Positions 30,483-33,964 of a stretch of DNA of 33,964 nucleotides are shown here, piece by piece. The stretch is taken from positions 1-33,964 of the forward strand of contig JAFYPJ010000057.1 of the NCBI GenBank assembly GCA_017547545.1. Reading direction: 5' to 3'. A model generated the notes under the pieces. The model ran no database searches and was not told the DNA's origin. It saw nothing but the letters and a program-made list of their open reading frames with translations. Origin of the DNA: Clostridia bacterium. GTDB lineage: Bacteria > Bacillota > Clostridia > Oscillospirales > CAG-272. The position numbers and the translations under genes are program-made. Each line of letters starts with the position of its first letter. Position 1 is the stretch's first letter.

Positions 30483-32714
30483 TTATTTCAGCGTGTCAAA
30501 GCTCATGAAGATTTTAACTGCCTGAGCTCTTGTTACCGTTAATTTTGGAGAAAGTATGAGTTCGTTTGTGTGAGTTGATCCGATAATACCCTTTAATAAA
30601 GACCAGTTTATACCTTCAATTGCCCAGGAAGAAATATTGTTCCAATCCTTATAAGAATACACAACCTGAGGGTAAAGATTTGTATCCAGAGAATACCTGA
30701 ACATCAATACAGCTATCTCTTCTCTGGTTATGGTTCTGCCAACTCCGAAATTACCGTTACCTACTCCCTGTATATATCCTCCGTTTTCTGCCCATATAAC
30801 CGCAGGTCCGTACCAGCTTTCACTGTTGGTATCATTAAAAGGAGAATCTTTATAATAAGAAAGATCCGCTTTATCCATACGGGCAAGCATAACAACAAAC
30901 TGTTCTCTTGTAAGCTCACCTTCGGGTGCAAACATACCCTTATCGTTTCCGTTTATATATTTGTTTTCGTAGCAGTATTTCACACCGTTATAATACCAGC
31001 TTGAGCTTTTTACATCAGGGAATCCTTTGTATACCAGCCTTCCTTCGTTTGCGGAAACTTTTATTAAGTAATTAAGATCTTCATAGCTGACCTTTACGGT
31101 GTAAATTCCGGTTTTTTTGGCTGTTATATGTCCCTCTTCATCTATTGAGAGGCCAAAAGAGTCATATTCATAGGTAACCGTGTCCCGATTTGTACCGAAT
31201 ACATACTCATTTGTTCCGTCACAATAGGATATGATACTCTTTATTTGGGGAATATAATCCTTTGAATTAACGGTAATGTTGAAATCGGTACCCGTAACGG
31301 GGATAAATTCGGCTGTGTCGGTTATGGTTGCGATATCGTAGATGTATACATAAATGTAAGTGAGATGACCTCGGAATTCTACGGTTATCATGGTTTCTCC
31401 GGCAGAAAGTATCTGAAATTCCATAGAGTTATTTATTCGTTTTATTATACTTTCATTGTATCCGTACATTTTTATTTCATCCGCAAAGCCCGAAATGCTT
31501 CTCCATTTATCGCGAAAGGCCGTACAATAATACATGGAAATTTTAACCTTTTCATCATGGGAAGACCTTCTTATCATGCACTTTGTTTGCGCACTGATTC
31601 CCGTAATATCAAGGGTGGAGGATTCTCTTGTATCCCGCGGTAAGCTTTCATAGGTCCTGTTTTTTGAATACAACTCTTTAAGGTCGGCATATGATGAAGC
31701 GGAGATCTCTATGGGTAATACTGTTGTGTTCCAAACACCCCATTCTTTGCCGTAGGCATAGGAAACAAAGGCGCTTGTATCCTTTGTTATATGTCCCCTT
31801 TTATCTCCGGAGAGTCCTGGATTATGGCAGTATGCATAAACATTCTTTTTGCATATATCGGTGATTCTGAAACGCAATCCGTCATTTGATTCAAAGAAAA
31901 CAAGATAGCTTTGATCGGTCAGTCTTTTTTCACTTGCTACGGCTATGAATTTTTTATATTCTTCCGAATATTTTACATCTATGGCATCGCAGGTAGTGTT
32001 TTTTAAAGCATATCCGCGAAAACAAAGAGTAAGAGGCCAGTTTTCATTATTGGCATCCGCTGTTGCAAGGGCGGTGCAATGTCCCTTTGTGCCGCTTTCT
32101 GTGTAATAAAGATAAAGTGTTCCGTTAACTTCGGTTAAGCTTGGTTCGCCTATTCCCCAGAATGACTGATCCTCTGTGAAGCATACTATCGGTTTTGGTG
32201 AAAAACCTCCCCAACCATCTCCGTTCCACTTTTCGTACGGTCCGTCAGGTTTTTTGCTTCTTGCAACGAAAAGGGAATTATCTGTTTGCGCATAATTTAT
32301 GGTGGATGTGTAGGCAAGATAATAATAACCGTTTATATATATTACTCCGGGATCACAGCATGAATAACGGTCAAGACTCATGGGTGTAGGTTGAAGTACG
32401 CATTTTTCCTCACTCCAGTTTTTTCCGTCAAAGTGCTTGTACATTATCCAATCCCATTGCTCTGTGCTGCTTCCGCTTGAAGCGAACCACGCGTCTATTG
32501 TACCGTCATCATTAACTATAAATGACGGGCCGTAGCGATATCCGGAGGAAACCGTTTGAGGAACCTTGTAAATATCATATTCACCTGCAGGGTTTGAGGT
32601 AATATTTATAAACTCGCTCATATCCGCGTTTACAAAAAGTGCGGTTAATATGATCATGAATAAAAGTGCGAGGGTAACGATTATAATTTTTTTCATTTTC
32701 ATTTTCTCTATCAT
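30483..32714 (-). CDS. SLH-anchored five-bladed beta-propeller protein (glycosidase-like)
   Basis: A secreted 743-residue protein. A basic N-terminus and hydrophobic signal (about 1-31) precede a propeller region (about 40-365) with blade motifs typical of GH43/GH62-like folds: GPSFIVNDDGTIDAWFA, CDPGVIYINGYYYLAYTS, GEPSLTEVNGTLYLYYTES and DAIDVKYSEEYKKFIAV. Possible active-site acids are D121, E190 and D245, but I cannot assign a substrate. A beta-rich region (about 370-555) with an Ig-like end (GLSIDEEGHITAKKTG) follows, then three SLH repeats (about 563-743). It is likely a surface carbohydrate-binding or -cleaving protein. The start is ambiguous among ATGs at 32714, 32702 and 32696; I used 32714, 5 bases after the lysR stop, with GGAG 11 bases upstream. 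It is cotranscribed with lysR. Confidence 0.75.
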   Translation of the reverse strand: MIEKMKMKKIIIVTLALLFMIILTALFVNADMSEFINITSNPAGEYDIYKVPQTVSSGYRYGPSFIVNDDGTIDAWFASSGSSTEQWDWIMYKHFDGKNWSEEKCVLQPTPMSLDRYSCCDPGVIYINGYYYLAYTSTINYAQTDNSLFVARSKKPDGPYEKWNGDGWGGFSPKPIVCFTEDQSFWGIGEPSLTEVNGTLYLYYTESGTKGHCTALATADANNENWPLTLCFRGYALKNTTCDAIDVKYSEEYKKFIAVASEKRLTDQSYLVFFESNDGLRFRITDICKKNVYAYCHNPGLSGDKRGHITKDTSAFVSYAYGKEWGVWNTTVLPIEISASSYADLKELYSKNRTYESLPRDTRESSTLDITGISAQTKCMIRRSSHDEKVKISMYYCTAFRDKWRSISGFADEIKMYGYNESIIKRINNSMEFQILSAGETMITVEFRGHLTYIYVYIYDIATITDTAEFIPVTGTDFNITVNSKDYIPQIKSIISYCDGTNEYVFGTNRDTVTYEYDSFGLSIDEEGHITAKKTGIYTVKVSYEDLNYLIKVSANEGRLVYKGFPDVKSSSWYYNGVKYCYENKYINGNDKGMFAPEGELTREQFVVMLARMDKADLSYYKDSPFNDTNSESWYGPAVIWAENGGYIQGVGNGNFGVGRTITREEIAVLMFRYSLDTNLYPQVVYSYKDWNNISSWAIEGINWSLLKGIIGSTHTNELILSPKLTVTRAQAVKIFMSFDTLK

Positions 32715-32719
32715 ATATA

Positions 32720-33607
32720 TTACGGCTCCGTATTTGCTGTTTGCTTTATCATTCGCACAAGCTCTTTTGCGGGCAGAGGAAGCGAATGATCTTTCTTTTT
32801 AACAAGAGTTATTTCTCTTGTGGGCAGTGGCTCGCTTAAAATCAGCGGACGTATTTCCGATTCCGATTCAAGAAACTGCGTGGGAACAAAACCTATTCCT
32901 AAGCCGTATTTAACAAGGGGGATTATCTGATCGGCTGTTGCTGCCTCAATATCGGGGGAAAAATTACATCCCTGCTTCAAAAATTCCTCAAAATAGAATT
33001 GATGGGTAGAGCTTCCGCTTCCAAGGGATATTATGGGATACTTCGCTAATTCACCCAGGGATATTTTTTCGTTTATCTTAAAATCCTTACTGCATATCGG
33101 TACCTCCTGCAAAGAGGAAAGCTTTGTTTCGCTTAATTTGGGGTTGCATTCTATAGGTGTGGTGACTACGGCAAGGTCAACAAGTCTGTTATCGGTCATT
33201 TTAAGTGCCTGAGGGGTGGATGCGTTGAGTATCTTTATTCTTATTGCGGGATACATCCTGTGATAACTGCGCAAAACAGGCAAAAGACAGCATCTCAGGG
33301 CAATTTCGGTTGCCGCTACGGAAACTATTCCGTTCTCCATGCTGTGCTTTGCGCAAACCGCTTCCTCGCCTGCTTGAATATGTTCAAAGGCAACTGAAAT
33401 ATGTTCGTAAAGCTCCTTGCCGTCTTCGGTTAAAATAACACCCTTGTTGGTTCTTTCGAACAGGGTACAGTCTAATTGCTTTTCAAGATTTTTTATTGCC
33501 CTTGTAAGGTTGGGTTGATTACTGTATATCACCTCTGCGGCGCGAGTAAAGCTTTTGTATTTGGCAACATTATAAAAAATTCTGTAATGATCGTAACTGA
33601 TATTCAT
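32720..33607 (-). CDS. LysR-family transcriptional regulator
   Basis: A 295-residue LysR protein. The N-terminal winged helix-turn-helix (1-60) reads YNVAKYKSFTRAAEVIYSNQ, then PNLTRAIKNLEKQLDCTLFE, followed by the linker helix and the effector-binding domain (about 88-290). I chose ATG 33607 because GGAGAAG lies 6 bases upstream; earlier in-frame ATGs at 33625 and 33619 lack a ribosome site. The gene precedes the SLH-propeller gene by 5 bp in the same operon and diverges from a small membrane protein gene; LysR regulators commonly control the divergent gene and themselves. Candidate operator: the inverted repeat at 33630-33642. The effector is unknown; a surface or carbohydrate signal would fit the cotranscribed gene. 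Confidence 0.92.
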   Translation of the reverse strand: MNISYDHYRIFYNVAKYKSFTRAAEVIYSNQPNLTRAIKNLEKQLDCTLFERTNKGVILTEDGKELYEHISVAFEHIQAGEEAVCAKHSMENGIVSVAATEIALRCCLLPVLRSYHRMYPAIRIKILNASTPQALKMTDNRLVDLAVVTTPIECNPKLSETKLSSLQEVPICSKDFKINEKISLGELAKYPIISLGSGSSTHQFYFEEFLKQGCNFSPDIEAATADQIIPLVKYGLGIGFVPTQFLESESEIRPLILSEPLPTREITLVKKKDHSLPLPAKELVRMIKQTANTEP

Positions 33608-33629
33608 AGGCTTCTCCATATCCAAATGA

Positions 33630-33642
33630 CATATCGAATATG
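33630..33642. promoter_or_regulatory. Candidate LysR operator
   Basis: CATAT-CGA-ATATG, a 5-3-5 inverted repeat in the 5' leader of lysR and just upstream of the -35 of the divergent gene. Its place and symmetry fit a LysR site, although the half-sites are short and could arise by chance in AT-rich DNA. Confidence 0.35.
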
Positions 33643-33654
33643 CTAACTATACAT

Positions 33655-33683
33655 TTTACATATACCACAAAATGTATTATAAT
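33655..33683 (+). promoter_or_regulatory. Promoter of the PQ-loop-like gene, sharing its -10 with the lysR promoter
   Basis: TTTACA (33655-33660), 17-bp spacer, TATAAT (33678-33683). The -10 overlaps the minus-strand -10 in the palindrome TATTATAATA (33675-33684). Confidence 0.75.
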
Positions 33684-33704
33684 ACCTTCAACAGCTTATG
33701 TCAA
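33676..33704 (-). promoter_or_regulatory. Consensus promoter of lysR
   Basis: On the minus strand TTGACA (33704-33699), 17-bp spacer, TATAAT (33681-33676), a perfect sigma-A match. The predicted leader is about 60 nt and contains the inverted repeat at 33630-33642. Confidence 0.8.
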
Positions 33705-33722
33705 TACAGAAAGGGTAAAAAA

Positions 33723-33964
33723 ATGAACATCTCACTAATGACAGAATTATTGGAAGCCTTTACAATACTTTGTTTTGGTCTTTCCTGGCCTATTTCGATC
33801 CGCAAGTCTCTTATATCAAAAACCGCAAAGGGCAAAAGTCTTTTCTTTGAAGTGTTTTTGCTTATAGGTTATGCATTCGGTATTACCCGTAAGATAATAC
33901 AGATAAGTTATCTTGGCTGCGAAGGAAGTATATTCTATTTAAGATTCTTTTTCTACATTCTCAA
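33723..33964 (+). CDS. Small membrane protein, PQ-loop/SWEET-like (partial, cut by window end)
   Basis: The frame opens MNISLMTELLEAFTILCFGL at the ATG at 33723, with AAAGGG about 7 bases upstream, and runs 80 codons to the right edge without a stop. It contains hydrophobic helices (about 5-22, 40-58 and 70 onward) and the segment GLSWPISIRKSLISKTAKGK followed by SLFFE. This resembles the PQ-loop half-repeat of small SWEET/MtN3-like proteins, which move sugars or other small solutes, but short members are mostly uncharacterised. It diverges from lysR and is a likely target of that regulator. Confidence 0.65.
   Translation, partial: MNISLMTELLEAFTILCFGLSWPISIRKSLISKTAKGKSLFFEVFLLIGYAFGITRKIIQISYLGCEGSIFYLRFFFYIL

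Overview
The window looks like a chromosomal segment of an uncultured, probably gut-associated, low-GC Gram-positive anaerobe of the class Clostridia (Oscillospiraceae/Ruminococcaceae-like). The evidence is AGGAGG-type ribosome binding sites, AT-rich intergenic DNA with sigma-A promoters, a long-form HPF, a YtvI-like sporulation-type membrane protein, the Clostridia-typical TIGR03960/DUF2344 pair, a NifU-like protein of the type found beside GGGtGRT genes, and many S-layer-homology (SLH) surface proteins. No tRNA, rRNA, CRISPR array, transposase or phage block is visible. This taxonomic call is inference from gene content only.

Layout. (1) 1-1.4 kb: a truncated NifU-like gene diverges from hpf. 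(2) 1.4-5.8 kb: a cell-surface block of licD, a polysaccharide flippase, a CTP-dependent nucleotidyltransferase (tagD-like) and an SLH-anchored NodB deacetylase. (3) 5.8-11.2 kb: RlmD-type methyltransferase, a 52-aa membrane protein on the minus strand, pncB, and an SLH protein fused to an S51 (peptidase E/cyanophycinase-like) domain, ending in a bidirectional terminator. (4) 11.2-12.8 kb, minus strand: a double-domain cyclophilin lipoprotein coupled to a single-domain cyclophilin. (5) 12.9-18.35 kb: YtvI-like permease, a 700-bp gene-free stretch holding a strongly promoted structured RNA (6S RNA candidate), rlmB, an 843-aa protein that appears to be a catalytically dead P-type ATPase, and a hairpin cluster bounded by two identical 30-bp palindromes exactly 300 bp apart. 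(6) 18.35-24 kb: TIGR03960 radical SAM protein, its DUF2344 partner, a YkpA/YbiT-like ABC-F ATPase, and an SLH-anchored GH24 muramidase. (7) 24-30.4 kb: aconitase-family hydratase behind a consensus promoter, MATE transporter, htpG, and a translationally coupled gene that resembles a prephenate dehydratase lacking its active-site subdomain. (8) 30.4-34 kb: a LysR regulator followed by an SLH-anchored beta-propeller protein on the minus strand, diverging from a PQ-loop-like membrane protein through two promoters that share one palindromic -10 box.

The common thread is the cell envelope: four secreted SLH proteins carry four different heads (deacetylase, S51 peptidase-like, muramidase, propeller), alongside enzymes for a phospho-decorated surface polymer, extracytoplasmic foldases and transporters. 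The most novel-looking items are the pseudo P-type ATPase, the htpG-coupled prephenate-dehydratase-like protein, the 6S-like RNA locus and the palindrome-bounded hairpin element.
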